Positions 19,990 to 31,700 of a DNA stretch of 64,000 bases are shown here, one piece after another (position 1 is the stretch's first letter; each line of letters opens with the position of its first letter). The notes beneath the pieces are model-generated. The model made no database searches, was not told the DNA's origin, and was given only the letters and a program-made list of their open reading frames with translations. A program made the translations under genes and the position numbers. The stretch is taken from positions 15,752,810 through 15,816,809 of the forward strand of contig CM029367.1 of assembly GCA_017165825.1 (NCBI GenBank), in the 5' to 3' direction. This DNA comes from Hepsetus odoe (lineage: Eukaryota; Chordata; Actinopteri; Characiformes; Hepsetidae).

Positions 19990-22900
19990 GAGTTCTAATA
20001 CACATTAAAATTATAAGAATATACTCCAGTTAAATTTGGAACAATTTATGGGGTTTCATAATGTAAAAGGCAGATGTTTTTTTCAAACGGTCTTAAGAAA
20101 TAAATAAAAATGAAAAAGTTATTAGATATTCATATTACACTGATGAAATATTGAAAAGATCAGCTCATTTTAATATTAAGTTGTCTTGAAAGTGTGCCAG
20201 GCAAAATGTGTTGGAGTAAAATTAATGTGCAAGTGCTGTATGCTGCAAAGCCCCATAGACAGAATGGGGTGATTTATGCAGACTCAAACATTTGCTTGCA
20301 AGAATTTTAGCATGCATTATCAACAGACAGAAATCCTATTCCAAGCCTAATCTTCCATGTATTTCTTTTAGTGTCCCTTTAATGCCGTTGCCCTATCCTC
20401 AATCCTCTTCTCCTTAATATCAGAGTTACATCACTGAGCAGGCTCCACACACTGTTTGTATTGATCCTGCATTCTCAATAATGCAGTGCAACTCAACTAG
20501 ATAATTGAAAATCTGAGAGTACACATTCAGTGCCCAGAGATAACAGTCCCAAGCCACAGGGTGTTGAAGCAATCACTCACTGTCTGTGTGGTGTTGTGGG
20601 TGAGTTTTATGCTGCAAAATAAACATTAATATTACACTCTTCACTCTGGAAAACACAGAGGATTCCCGGGTGGAAATTGATTGGATACATTGCAAGAAAA
20701 CAAATCAAGGAGAAAAACACAGCTCCCTTATCTTTTGGTCCATCCTTCCTTCTTCTCTTTTACCCCCTTTTTCCCTCCCTTTATTTTTCTTGCTCTTTCA
20801 TGCGCTTCCTCCTTCTGCCTCTTTCAGTTTCTCCCTCTAACTCCTGGCCCATCCTTCACTCTCTCACCTTCTCACTCGACCCTGCTGTCATGCTGTTGGC
20901 ATCAATGGATTCAGCGGACATTTCCTGCAAAGCTGTAGGCGAATCATTATTTCAGTCACAAGCATATTCACAGTAGGGTATCTCCTTTAGGTCTTGTCGT
21001 GTCCATGATGTGAAGAGGAATGATCTTCAAGCTCCTGAGCCAAGACTGACGCAACTGAATTTATAAGACGGCTCTGTGATTCATACATTTGTAGTGGCTG
21101 CATACTTCCTTCCAAAGCCGTCACATACCGCAAGAGCATGACTTGACATTGTGACCGACTTTAACTTGCTTTAACATCAGTAAGCCGGGCAGCAAGGGTT
21201 GAGGAGGGAAAAGGCTCAGTGAGGGAGTGGAAAAGTCTCATCTCTCCATCGCTCTCATTTAGCCTTGAGATGGTTCCCTTTATTCTGCTGACTCCTGCTT
21301 TCTTTCTTCTTCTCTGGAGGAGAGGGGCTTGCAAGGGAGGGCGGGGGTTAGAAAGGTTGAGGGTCTACTGATACCTCTGAGTGATCAAAGTACACGAGCA
21401 ATTAAAAGCAGTAGGAAGTGGAGAGAGGGCAGCAGGTTACTCTCAGCCTGCCTCTGTACTGCTACAGTTGCTACTAATGCAGATGTTGTAGACTCTTATG
21501 TATGTGTTTCTTCTTTGCTTTGAAAGAACCTAAGGACATTTTCAGGTCCTTTGCTCAGTTCAGTACATTATGGCATTAAGGTTTTGATTGCTTTAAGATT
21601 TCATCTTTGGACACACAGTTTGAACAATTTCCATTGAAAGTGTTACTAATAAACAGAACATTTGAATTAGTCATTGTGTTTGACAAAAGCCTCGGATTTA
21701 CACACTTACACTGTGTGACAGCAATCAGTCTAATTTAGGGGGGCGTTCAGACTGTAAGTAACCCCTTAGGGCAATTCTAATCCTCCATTTAAGATGTGTT
21801 TGCTTTATTTGCTTAAGTTTATGTAAAAGATTACTATATGACAATATAGAATCTCTTGCTATGAAATTCATAGAAATTTGAAATTATGAAAATTCTAATT
21901 CTTATGAAATTCTTGTTCAGTGAGTCATGACCAAATCAGGCTTAAGTGGGCTCAAGCTACACAGTGCATAGCTGCATTATGTCAAGCATTGGCTAGAGAG
22001 TTAAAAAGTTTGCTGCTGTTATGCTGTGAAGCAGTGAAACTCTGTTCTCTAGAGTGATGAAGTTACATGCAATACCTTTGGAAAGAGATGGAGTGGCATT
22101 TATGATCTAGAGCTATTCATCCAGCATCGGTAGCTGACCTCAGTTTTCTTTTGTAGAAGATGTTAGAACACATTTTACTTTTTTCTTTTAAGTGTGAGAA
22201 CTAATACAGCCAAATAGTCAGAGGCAGATAGTCATACTTAAAAGCAAATAACAGCTTTAAGTGATTTTTTTAACATTGATGTTAGTGTATCACAATGAGC
22301 CTGGATATGCCTAGCAATTTTTTAGAAATGTCTCCTCTGTCATTTAGCACAAACAGTGATGAGAATGTAATCTAAGAAGAATGCATGCATGGTGTGGTGT
22401 CACCTTTGATAATGGACCAAAATGAGATTACAAATCATCTGCAGCAGCAGGTCCTCTAGATAATACATCTGGATTTGACCTTATCTTTTGTCTCCTGCTG
22501 ACCACTGCACTAATTAAGGTGGGTTGTTTATTTCAACATCTTCAAGATTCTATTTGCTTCCCAGATCCCAGGTGGTACAGATGGTGTAAACGATGTGGTT
22601 GCATTTAAGCCAGAATTCAGAAGGCTTTCATTTGAAGGGACATCAGTGGAGAAACATGGTGTTTGCTATTGTTTGTCTATAGGCCTATGTGTCTAGGAAC
22701 TGGCAGGCCTCATTGTCGGCATTAAACTGTGCCTCACGCGGCTGCCGTTCTGTTCACTAATGAAGAGGGAAAGGACTGACCACACGTCAGGTCATCAGCA
22801 GGGAAGGAGCTAATGAGGAAGAGGAGATAGGCGAAGGTGAAGGTTGTGTGATCTGGAGGAATGAAGCATGCCTTATAACATCAGCCCAGGAGTAATACTC

Positions 22901-23590
22901 ATGCAGCTCAGACAGCAGAGGACAGGCAAGCGTGGTTTTACTCATTATTCAACAGATTCAACAGCACCTGAAGACTGTAAATCTACAGGACTTTACAAGA
23001 ATATGCCCTTACTTAAAACATTCAAAAAAGCTCATTTTAAAATGTCATTTATTATATTTCCAACCAACCAAATGGTGGGAGAAACAACATTTATGAATGT
23101 TATTACCTTAACATGCAGGTTTTCTTTGTGATGTTCGCATAATAATGGGGTTGTTCAGTTAATTATTATTATTGTTGTTGTCGTTGTTGTTGTTTTAACA
23201 AGATATAACTTGTTTTATTCTAACAATCTGTTATTCTCTAGATCTAACATCAAATCAATGATGTACCGTAGTTCATTATTCCCTTGTCTATTTACTTCAA
23301 ATGGGTTTATACAGAAAATGAAAACAGTTTCTTTATCAACATTACTCCCTAAAGAGTGCACTGCTAAGGTAATGAAATAATGGTTTCAATGTTTCCATGA
23401 ATTTGTGTAAATCATGCAGAAGTAATCTGAATCCATTCTAATGAATTCAAGCGATCACTGTTATGTATCACTAAAACCTGTGTGTAATCTTAACATTCTG
23501 TAAACATCCTTGTTCTATGAGTCACTTCACTAAACACCTAAAATAAAACAGCCTACTTGTGGATAATTTAAGGACTGAGGGTGGGAAAAT
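19990..23590. other. Non-coding stretch, no recognised feature
   Basis: No gene found in 3.6 kb. Repeat-poor, slightly GC-richer islands lie at 21000-21300 and 22440-22870; the second contains CAGGTGGTACAGATGG, two E-boxes 4 bases apart. These are candidates for conserved non-coding DNA only. Confidence 0.5.
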
Positions 23591-23593
23591 TTA

Positions 23594-23990
23594 GAAGCCA
23601 AGTCAACACCTTGAACTCTTTGTCATGTTCCTCAAATCATTCCTCAACAAGTTTGGAGTGTGGCAGGGTACATTATCCTACAGAAACAGGTACTTTTTAG
23701 AGAAAACTGTGGTCTGCAAAATGTTGAAGTAAGTCCACATGAAAGCCTCTAACTAAGATATTCCGGTAGATCACTGCTTTAAGAAGAACTTTTTGGAGAA
23801 GCTCTTACCCAATCTTGAACCATCACAATCTTGCCCAATCACAGCTGCTCAGATCTTTACACTTTAATGCATTAACTTCTAGAACTGACTTTGCACTTGT
23901 TGCCTAAAGTATCCTACCCCTTGACAGGTGCCATGGAAACAAGATGTTTTCATGCCACTTCTGGGTGGTTTTAAATTTGTGGCTGATTTA
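23594..23990. mobile_element. Tc1/mariner-type element, deletion derivative
   Basis: AAGCCAAGTCAACACCTTGA and TTGTCATGTTCCTCAAA, then a collapsed middle, then CCTTGACAGGTGCCATGG and a terminal GGTGGTTTTAAATTTGTGGC before TATATA. This is the arrangement of an abundant fish Tc1/mariner family whose termini read TATACTGATCAGCC, the end present at 45379-45392. The 5' terminus and most of the transposase are missing. Confidence 0.7.
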
Positions 23991-24049
23991 TATATATTCT
24001 TAATTGAGGATGTTTAATTATATCTTATTTTTCATTTCTTAAGAGTCTG

Positions 24050-24165
24050 GAGCTTACTCTTGGGCTCACAAAGGGAAACAGATTGATGAACAGATCACCA
24101 GTCCATCACACACAGACAAACACGCATGCATGTACACACACTCGCAAACTCTTTGGGGAAATGTA
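24050..24165 (-). mobile_element. Possible L2-type fragment
   Basis: GATCACCAGTCCATCACACACAG followed by CA-rich sequence resembles the antisense L2 3' block at 4074, but it is short and diverged. Confidence 0.35.
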
Positions 24166-24169
24166 GCGT

Positions 24170-26035
24170 TTCTGATTTATCTGACACATATGGCTTTGTA
24201 GTGTGGGAACACTGGTTTCAAGAAATTTGACTTTGTCTGAAAGTTGAATTTATTTTATCTGTGAACCTGACTCATGTAGGGAAGGAAGTTTTTTTAGGTC
24301 AATTGTTAGTTTATGCAGCTGTCACATCATGCTGCAGGGTAACTTGCTCTTACAACCCACAAAAACATAGTAGTGTAGGTTCTTGATCAATGAATAGCTG
24401 ATGTTGAGATGAGGGTGAGTAAAGCAAAAACAGTATGCAAGTAAATGATGCTTAGTCTATGGAAAAGCCATAGAGTTTGATTAAACAAGGTTGCAGTCAC
24501 CCAACACACACTTATTCTGTTAAAAGATATTACATTAAACAACACAACTCACTCAACATGACACAGAAACCTAACCTCCAAACATAACTCCATAGATTTT
24601 TTTTTCAGCCATGGACCGTATTACTTCATATTGGATATTGTTTGCACTGTTTGACTTTAAAAGTCATACTACTGTGAAACTAAAAAGGGATTAGGCAGCA
24701 CTTTGAGGCTCCTTTGGACTCTTGTGTGCCACTTTATGTAAGATACAATGTTGCTTCCACCTAGATTTCCTAGGCGTTCATAATATTCTGGAAATTAATA
24801 AATGGAAAAAAAAAATCTAGCAAAAAACAGTACAATAGAAAATATTGTTGACTAAGACACAAATCTATTTTGTGCCTTCAATTCTTTCCCTAGTGTCAAA
24901 TCAAAGTTATAATAACAGTATAAAAAAACAAACATTTTCATTCGCACCTGATCATATATTCTCTGGTGGTAGCAGAAGGGCTGGTGATGCTGTTTCATAA
25001 ACAGAGGCAGCAGATTGTCTCAGGTAATTTTGGGAGGAAGCTAAGGCAGGTAGCTCAGGAGCAAATCCCTCTGAAGAGGCCCTCATAAATATTCATGTCC
25101 CACATTCCTCCCCTCCAACGCTCTTTGACAGAGACGCTTATTAAATTCTCATATACTTTAAAACCACGGTGACATTCAGGCAGCTAAAGCTCCCAATAAC
25201 CTTGTTAGCTTATGTAAATAACAAGGCAGCGAGCACATCTTTAAACAAACCCCTCCGAGCACACATTTCCTTCCTTGGCATGGATTTGCAGTTCCATCTC
25301 TTACACAGGACAGACAGATATGAGCGAAATGGACCCAAAGTTACTCTTAGACTTTGTTCAGACTTCTAAAAAATAGAGAACATTACATTGTGAAGGAAAA
25401 CAACAAGACCCATGGAAAATCGACATGTATTGCAGGGTCAGGTCTGGTCTGGTCTGGCTGAACGCTCAGCTTGAAATAGATAAAGTCTATTTCTTATCAA
25501 CTGCAGCAATTTATTAAAGCAAGTTATGAAGTGATTTCAGATGCAGAGTTGGCTGAAAATTGATGGAAAAAAAACCTTAATGTTGAGTCAAGGCAGTTTG
25601 ACAGGGGATTAAACATGAATCTAATACACACTAGTAATTATGGGTACATTCTGACAAGCTGTAATGCTCAAACATGATTTATTTTTCAATGTCTGTTTAT
25701 TCACCAGTAATTTGTTTCATCAAAGCCATACAAAACACATCTGAATGCAATCAGGAAATATCAGATTGAGTCAATATTTCAGTAGTGCTGGTTTCACTGC
25801 TGCTATTATTAAGTGCCATTATCTATCAGCAAGAATACTCAGAACCTTCTAAGCCTTCAGGTTAGGTTTAAAGCTCAGAATTTTTTTAATTTTTTTTAAA
25901 TGTCACAGCTTTACCTAGAAGAGCTAAAGTTATTGGGATTGCTATGTGCTTAGTGTTAACATGCTAACAGAGCATGAAAATGAGTTTAAGCTTTTTATAC
26001 ATTTTTACCAGTACCAGTACACTTCATTTCCACTC
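24170..26035. other. Non-coding stretch, no recognised feature
   Basis: No gene. A repeat-free part at 24980-25370 has balanced composition and could be conserved non-coding DNA. A small GGTCT tandem lies at 25439-25458. Confidence 0.5.
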
Positions 26036-26040
26036 CTCCA

Positions 26041-26235
26041 CTGGACGCGGTGGCCTAGCGGTTAGGGAGTTGGCCACAGGATCGGAAGATCGTGGGTTCA
26101 AACCCCTTTTCAGTAGGTACCTTACCTGAGGTACCCTTGATGCCTTCATAGCTGCCCCTGCTGCACGGGTTAAATGGGTTAAAATTGTTGTGGTTCACTA
26201 TGTGCTGTGCTGTGTACTCACAATGACAATAGTCA
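26041..26235 (+). mobile_element. tRNA-derived SINE, third type
   Basis: GCGGTGGCCTAGCGGTTAGG (box A) and GTGGGTTCAAACC at 26092 (box B), then a different 3' part: CTGCCCCTGCTGCACGGG and TGTGCTGTGCTGTGTACTCA, ending CACAATGACAATAGTCAC. The same 3' part occurs at 28590-28700 and 53170-53245, so this is a family distinct from the L2-tail SINEs although the tRNA-like head is similar. Confidence 0.85.
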
Positions 26236-26777
26236 CTTTCATCATCTCACTTTCCAAGATTGTGTTAAGCAATCTGGTCACAAACTCCACTGCCAAACAC
26301 CTCCATGCTTCTACCAGCCTTTCCATTCTTCATCCTCTTCATTGCAGCCTTACAATCATCCTCCAATCTTCTCTCTCTCTCATTCTCTTCATTCATTAGA
26401 CGCTCAAAGGACACCTTCCATTGACTCAACACACTCTGTTCACTCGTGAATGCTTTCATTTCTATACCTGTGTGCATCTTCCTCCAGTCTTACCTTGTGC
26501 TCCTCCTTCTTCTATAGTATTAATAATAGCGGTATTAGTATTTAGTATTAGCACATCATTAATAGTATTAGTAGTATTAGTAGTAGTAGTATAGTATTAA
26601 TAATACTACTTTTGTAGTATTAATTACAGCCATTTCCATCCATTACACAAAATGTGAATCTGAAATCTGAACATGCCTTCCTCCTCTTCTTCTTCTTCTC
26701 CTTTGTCCAACAGTAGCCCTCCCCATTTATCCAGGCTTGGGACAGGCATTGGATTGTGCATCCCTAGTGGCTGGGTT
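26236..26777 (-). mobile_element. RTE-clade LINE fragment (copy 3), rearranged
   Basis: Minus-strand. The true 5' end, GTTTAACCCAGCCACTAGGG, is at 26777-26758, followed by part of the 5' region down to about 26675. The rest (26236-26480) corresponds to the segment just before the reverse transcriptase (a frame containing SVLSQWKVSFERLMNEEN). About 1.2 kb of LINE between these parts is missing, with TAG/TTA-rich DNA at 26515-26635 in its place. A SINE abuts its 3' side. Confidence 0.82.
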
Positions 26778-26864
26778 AAACATAAGATAAAAACTATTGA
26801 TCAAAAAGTTTGTCTTCTTTATACTTCTGCCTAAATTTGGTTTATTTTCTCCCCTTTGTTTTGT

Positions 26865-27175
26865 CATTTTGGGCACAGTGGTGCAGAAGGCACACCTGCC
26901 ATCTCACAGTAAGAAGGTCCTGGATTAGCTTCCGCGGTGCGATGGTCTGGGTCTTTTCTGTGTAGAGTTTGCATGTTCTCCCTGTTTCTGTTTGGTTTTC
27001 CTCTGGCTGTTCCGGTTTCCTCCCACCGTCCAAACACATGCACGTCAGTTGGGTTGGAGATGCTAAATTGCCCCCTAAGTATATGTGTGTTTGTCTGTAT
27101 GTTTGCCCTGCGATGGACTGTAGACCTGCCCAGGGTATTTCACTGCCTTTGCCCTGTGAGAGCTGGGATAGTTAG
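26865..27175 (+). mobile_element. L2-type LINE 3' region
   Basis: Sense-strand L2 blocks in order: CAGTGGTGCAGAAGGCAC, TGTGTAGAGTTTGCATGTTC, GGTTTCCTCCCACCGTCCAA, TAAATTGCCCCC, CCCTGCGATGGACTG, TGTGAGAGCTGGGATAG. It is the most complete L2 tail in the window and gives the sense orientation for the others. The 80-residue frame on it is spurious. Confidence 0.8.
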
Positions 27176-27179
27176 TTGA

Positions 27180-28467
27180 GTGAGTTAGCGAGTGTTTTGC
27201 CATTTTCATTTTAGTTTGGTATTTTATTTTCTAATTATGCAGCTAACTTTTTCCTGGATTTAGTAAAGAAAGTTTAGTCAAAGAAAATGTATTATTATTA
27301 TTATTATATAATTCAGTGCTAGTAGTAGTACTGCTGTATATAACTAATATAATTTCAATATTGGGTATAACTACAATTATTCTTCATGCAGCCTGAACTC
27401 TCTTAGGCAAGCTTTACTGCTTTATTGTTATTTCTTTAAGCAGTCTCCAGGCTGCTTGAAAAACATTCCAAAGCTCCTCTTTGACACCCTTTTGTTTCAT
27501 TCTCTCTCAAAATGTTCCTAAACTGCTTCTGCCTCTTAAACGGATCAGGTGTAAGGGCCGGACTGAAAATGAGAGACAAAAAACATCTGAATAATTTCTA
27601 ATTCAGGAACCCTCTAGAGCTATTTCTCAACGATATATTACAAAAATAGAAAATCTGGCTTTTTCAAAGCAGAATAAGGAAAAACGATGTGCACCTCAAG
27701 AGCTTTGGACAATACAATATATAAATAATATTTCTACATGCTGTTTCTATCTTTACATTAATATGTAATGAATACATTTTACTTTAAGATTATCTGCATC
27801 ACAATCTAGCATTTCTTATGTGCATACACACACACTCAAAATCCCTCATCGCACATCCAACAATAAAGGCAGCATGATGCTTCTTTTATATAGTGATATA
27901 AAGCACAGTAGCACACAGAAAGCTCCAGTCCCACAAGTATTTTACTCAATGCCTTTATGCCATTCAAGCATGGATGGTATCAGGGCTGGGCTTATGGGCT
28001 TAAGCTTCAGATGTTTCAAGCAAAAACCCAGATCTTTTTTCATTATTGGTGCATGCTATCATGCATGTCTTTTTAACTTTACTGCCATACAGGGGAGCTG
28101 CATGCTTACTACGTTAATATTGCCATAATGTCTTTTAATAAGAGCGTGACATCAGGAAAAAAAAAATTGCTATAAAAAATAAAAGCAGAGAAGATTTCAA
28201 TTTTTTTGTAGGTTGTGTCTAAATACTTTCATTTGGTTTAATATTGTGTTTGTTTTTTTAGTTTTTCATTTTGCCAAATCTGGCTCATTGCTCACAAAAT
28301 ATTCTACCAAAGTGGAAAGTCATGTGGTTCTTCCTACCAGCTACCAGCAATTGGTAGAATGTAGTCAAGCACAACATACAAAAGCCATTATCTTGTGTCT
28401 ATTTAGTAAAATAGTCTCTATAAAGGTAGGTGTGATGCACACACCTGGGCTTTTATATTACTACACT
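27180..28467. other. Non-coding stretch, no recognised feature
   Basis: AT-rich with a short ATT tract at 27293-27308. The 102- and 109-residue frames at 27820 and 28213 look random; the latter runs into the next SINE. Confidence 0.5.
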
Positions 28468-28706
28468 AGGGGCGGTGGTGGCCTGGTGGTTAGAGAGTTG
28501 CCCTGGATCGGAAGATTGTGGGTTCGATTCCCTCGCCAGTAGGTTGCCCTGAGGTACCCTTGAGCAAGGTACCATACCTGTCACTGCTCCCCGGCTTTCA
28601 GCAGCTGCCCCCTGCTGCACGTGTGTGTAAGGGTGAAAAGCAGAGGTGGAATTTCATTTGTGTTGTGCTGTGCTGCGTTTCACAATGACAAGCATATTCA
28701 CTTTCA
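28468..28706 (+). mobile_element. tRNA-derived SINE, third type
   Basis: GGGGCGGTGGTGGCCTGGTGG (box A) and GTGGGTTCGATTCCC at 28518 (box B), then CCCCCTGCTGCACGTG and TGTGCTGTGCTGCGTTTCAC. It carries an extra AAAGCAGAGGTGGAATTTCA block absent from the copy at 26041, so it is the longest member here. Confidence 0.9.
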
Positions 28707-28709
28707 CTA

Positions 28710-31700
28710 ATGTAACAATACAACCAATGATCAGAATTAGTGAGATTTGAAATACACTTACTGTTTAAAAAATATGTGTTTGCGGTTTCTAGCTATTTTT
28801 AATTGTTATTTTTGTGGTAAAGATGACAGAATTGATGGGTTCAATAATTAAAATTATAATCTTTTTTAACAAGGTTGGCCTAATCAGGATATGATTACTC
28901 GCAGCAATTTTGAGTTGCTGAGTATTCAACCTGGTAACCAGTCCCAGGATGAGTGAGCAAGAGCAAATGATCGTGGTGGCAGGTTCTTCGCTGTGAGGCA
29001 TCTTCAGTGCTGGCTGATCTTAATTAAACCAGAGTGATTCCTTGGAGCGCTTCACTCTACGAACGGCCACTTCCTGTCTAGGGGCTTCACTGAGCCCTTA
29101 TCAGGCCCCACACACAAAAGCAGAGATCCTCTAACTTAACACCCAGCAATAACCCAGTCTCTAATGAGATCCAGCCTCCTCACAGCTACTCATAAATTAT
29201 GCAAATGTAACGGGTGAGCAGTATGATACAGCTTAATTGAGAGACGGAGAGAGTCAAAGAGAGCGAGAGAGCTGAAAGCTGTTTGCTCAGTGTATTGTGT
29301 GCAGAGCTTCACTGCCATGATACCAGAGTTACACAGTGTGAGACTTTCTTGTGTTCCAGAGGAAGTGACCTGAAACCACAACCAAGCAGCAGAAGCACTA
29401 AAGGAATGGATAATGAATCATTGTAGGGAACAAACAGTTGGTTTAGTTCTAAGTGTCATCCCCTGCAAAAGCATCTAAATCATGATTGTGTCCTGAAGGC
29501 TTCAACCATACATGCATACAAAGCTAAACAAAGAGTAAGCTTAAACCAACACATCAGTCCTAATTCATAAAGTTCCTTTGATGATGAAAGAATAAGTTGT
29601 ATAGATGGATATATCCAATGTATATTCTAGTGGGCTATATTCTAGTGTAGTCTAGCATAGCTGTAGTAGACTTGTTGCTGAGACCATGATGAGCCTATAA
29701 CTAATTCAAATTACAGAGAAATTACAGATTTTCTATATATCTTTATATATATTTTTTCTATATATATTTTTATATATCCTTTCTATATATTTTCACATAT
29801 TACAGTCCCAGTTTTAATCCAATTAAAAAGCAGTCTTAGTCTGAACATCTATATGTTAGTCTAGTTAAACTAAACTAGTTAAAGTTCAGTTTGTAAAACA
29901 TGGATTTACACACTAGCTTGGCACTTTTAATTTCACCTTCATGCAGTGTTCGCTACTGTATGAAGTCATTCCACTGCTGCAACTGTCTCCAGTAGCTATC
30001 ACAGCTAACCTTGATATCCTTCATCTGTCTGTTGAAGATGATGTCTGTTTAATGAAATACTTGCTGAATGTACCTGCTGAACACATTAAGGAATTTTGCC
30101 AAGTTTTGATTTGTGTGATTTTAGGCATCCAAGTATATTCACCACCACAAAAGTAATATAAAAGAGGAAAGCATGATTTAACACACACCCAAAGATTTCT
30201 CAGTTTTCCTCCTTGTTGACACCTTCGGGAGGAGTGTGCAGCAACATGCAGAGCCACACGAGACTGCTTTTATTACAAATTTGACTGACAATGTAAGAGG
30301 ATTCACACAGAAAATAGGAGAAGAAAGGGGCCTTTGATCATTTTTTGAAGTGAAATTCATTCATTTTAATTAATAAATATTTAAATCTGTTGCAGGGATA
30401 TTCTTATTGACAACTTAATTCATTTATAATAATATTCATAATAACCTAGATTCCTGCCAATCCACATGATTTATTAACGTAAAATTGAGCTAATACACAA
30501 TTTAACTGTGTCCATAACTCATATGTAGATATTAAATATAGACAATCTCATGCAACACTCTAGGAGCAGAATTTCCCGCTACTGATTACACATATGGCAA
30601 ATAACTAAGCTGCATTAAGAAAATACTGTAATTAACTTTTATATGATTTATATGATGTACTGTAATTCTCTAGCTCTATAGTATTGTTATTGAAATTACA
30701 GCAGCTTTGTAGTGAATTGAATCCTTGCTGGTTTAACAATAAACAATTGCATTTGAATGTGCTAATATCAATTTAACATATCATAATGTACAGGAAGCAT
30801 TTTTAGACCATTTCTATTAATCTATTTGCCAAAAAAAAAAAAAAATTGATCAAATAGTGAAAAGCTCAGCTGATTAAAAAAAAAAAAAGAATGTGTTGAA
30901 TGTTTGTGACAATGAATGACTATGAGGAGAATGTGAGCCCCATGCAAGTGGATTAAAAAAATATTCATTTTCATTATATTTCTTATGCATTTAGCAATAG
31001 TCTTTTAATGCTAGTCTGTTTACCTCCTGTTTGTGTTTATGCACAGATTGATCAAAACGAACTAAAGCAGTTCAGGTCTGAAGTGGTGAAATGGTGTCTG
31101 TTTGTTCAAGAATCTTTTGAACATGAAGTGTTCTCAAGTGCAGGCTCCCCTGATTATAAAACTACAGCATATCTGTCGAGCTGATCTCTCAGATTTGCCC
31201 TTGTAAAAAATAAATGCTAATTTCCCCCGTTTAGCTAAATTGCTAACTATTAGAGCTTTCACTTTTATATGCTCTCAATCTTGCCTTTGGAGGTGGGACA
31301 TGGAAATTGCCTCTAAATGTTTCGAAAGGTCAAATAAGCCTCCACTTTTAATTTACACGGAATCCTTTAATCGAGCAAAGGCTTTCCTTATCTTACAGTC
31401 TTACACATTTTTCTTATCCTCGCTCATCTCTCACTTGCTACTCTTTTTCTTGTACCCCCCCCCACTTGAATCTAAACAAATCCCGAGAGTCCCAAGAGGA
31501 TAAATCTGTGTGCCACTTCAGCAGACTACAATGTGTATTAGATGCTTGCTGTAATGACATAATAATAACAGACTAAAAAGGCAGTAATTAAAAACATGAG
31601 CTGCAATGAAGGTTGAAATGCAGAAAATGCTGATGACCTTGCCCTGTCACTGTGACAGCTATAGCTCATGAACATTTACCACACTTTAATCCATACCTGA

